Source: Trichomonas vaginalis G3 (taxonomy: Eukaryota > Parabasalia > Trichomonadida > Trichomonadidae). From it: a stretch of 64,000 bases of DNA. A program made the position numbers and the translations under genes. Within the stretch, counting starts at the first letter, position 1. Each line of letters opens with the position of its first letter. The notes under the pieces were generated by a model. That model did no database searches. It saw only the letters and a list, made by a program, of their open reading frames with translations, and had not been told where the DNA came from. Location: assembly GCF_026262505.1 (NCBI RefSeq), contig NC_067206.1, positions 36,099,896 through 36,163,895 of the forward strand, in the 5' to 3' direction. This document shows, piece by piece, positions 63,517-64,000 of this stretch.

Positions 63517-64000
63517 ATGAGCCAAGATCTTGCTCTAAATTTCGAATATATTGCTGCTCACATTAATGATTATATTCAAAATGAAAATTTCTTTTAGACA
63601 TTCGATCTAGAAGACATTATAACAATAATGAAATATTCAAAATTAACACCAAAACAGTTCAATTCTCTTCTTAAACAGTCATCATCAACTATTAATGCCA
63701 GCAAATTATATGTCTGTACACGAAATGCGAATGTTACTGTCCAAAGCATCAATGATGTTGTATCAGTTCTGAAATCAGTTAAAACATACATGAAATTCAA
63801 AATATTTGATGGTGTCATTGATTTTTTATTACAAAATGATAAGGAAAGATGCGAAAGTGCAGAAGAAAATAAAAAGCTTCGAGAACAAATTCAAAAGCTT
63901 CAAGAACAAATTCAAGATTTGAAATTTCAAAAGAATCGAAAATTTTTAACTAAAATCACAGAACTTAAGATATCTAATGATTTTGATAGTGTTTACAAAC
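63517..64000 (+). pseudogene. Start of a coiled-coil gene with an early in-frame TAG, runs off the window
   Basis: ATG at 63517 in an A-rich context opens 'MSQDLALNFEYIAAHINDYI'. A TAG at 63595-63597 stops it after 26 residues. The same frame is then open to the window edge for about 134 codons ('FDLEDIITIMKYSKLTPKQF', then a coiled coil with the tandem unit 'KLREQIQKLQEQIQ'). This N-terminal type is the kind that precedes further coiled-coil or ankyrin parts in trichomonad families. It is either a single nonsense change, or the true start is a later Met (for example near 63629). Incomplete. Confidence 0.5.

Noticed and set aside
61985-63597. Reassigned TAG codon, suggested by two TAG-interrupted genes
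   Set aside because: TAG ends the gene at 49345-49746, and broken paralogues carry TGA and TAA as well, so ordinary decay explains it.

Overview
The window comes from an AT-rich genome of a trichomonad (Parabasalia, Trichomonas/Tritrichomonas type). The evidence is long intronless genes, trichomonad ankyrin-repeat proteins in many decayed copies, GT61 and GT31 glycosyltransferases, a DOCK-family GEF, a prefoldin subunit, stop codons often embedded in TAAA, and a 22.7-kb Polinton/Maverick. The species cannot be fixed from sequence alone.

Left host region (1-11.1 kb). Two tandem copies of a gene for a protein of repeated beta-sandwich domains (one decayed at 1-1905, one intact at 3462-6170) flank a tail-anchored Sel1-repeat protein on the other strand. 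They are followed by a GT61 glycosyltransferase, a SAMHD1-like HD protein with several catalytic residues replaced, and a broken ankyrin gene.

Middle (11.4-48.9 kb). A host unit of about 6.56 kb is tandemly duplicated (copy A 11409-17971, copy B 17972-47237), and a partial third copy C starts at 47238. Each unit carries an unknown gene ('X-Y'), a 5'-truncated piece of the HD gene and two decayed ankyrin genes facing each other. X-Y is open only in copy C (449 aa). In A and B it is split by a 1056-bp non-autonomous Mutator-like element with 16-bp terminal inverted repeats and a 9-bp target duplication. In copy B a Polinton of 22,699 bp (19150-41848; TIRs about 0.9 kb; target duplication GAAATT) lies inside the MULE. 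The window therefore holds the empty site for both insertions, which orders the events: MULE insertion, tandem duplication, Polinton insertion.

The Polinton is a recent but broken copy, with roughly ten interruptions by eye. On the left, mostly on the plus strand, it has a virion-like block: candidate major capsid protein, packaging ATPase, candidate minor capsid proteins, and a fibre with a phage-baseplate-like tip. Next come a primase/SF3-helicase region and a 3.3-kb array of 121-bp repeats. On the minus strand it has integrase, protein-primed DNA polymerase B carrying an HNH motif, and unknown genes. A small gene lies wholly within each TIR. Its genes share a T-rich block ending in an ATAA-like sequence just before the ATG, which host genes here lack.

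Right host region (48.5-64 kb). A small helical protein, a DOCK-family GEF, a coiled-coil protein, a GT31/fringe-like glycosyltransferase, prefoldin subunit 5, a long coiled-coil protein, an ankyrin gene cut by one in-frame TAG, and the start of another interrupted gene that runs off the window. A pair of adjacent near-perfect hairpins at 49990-50112 is unexplained.
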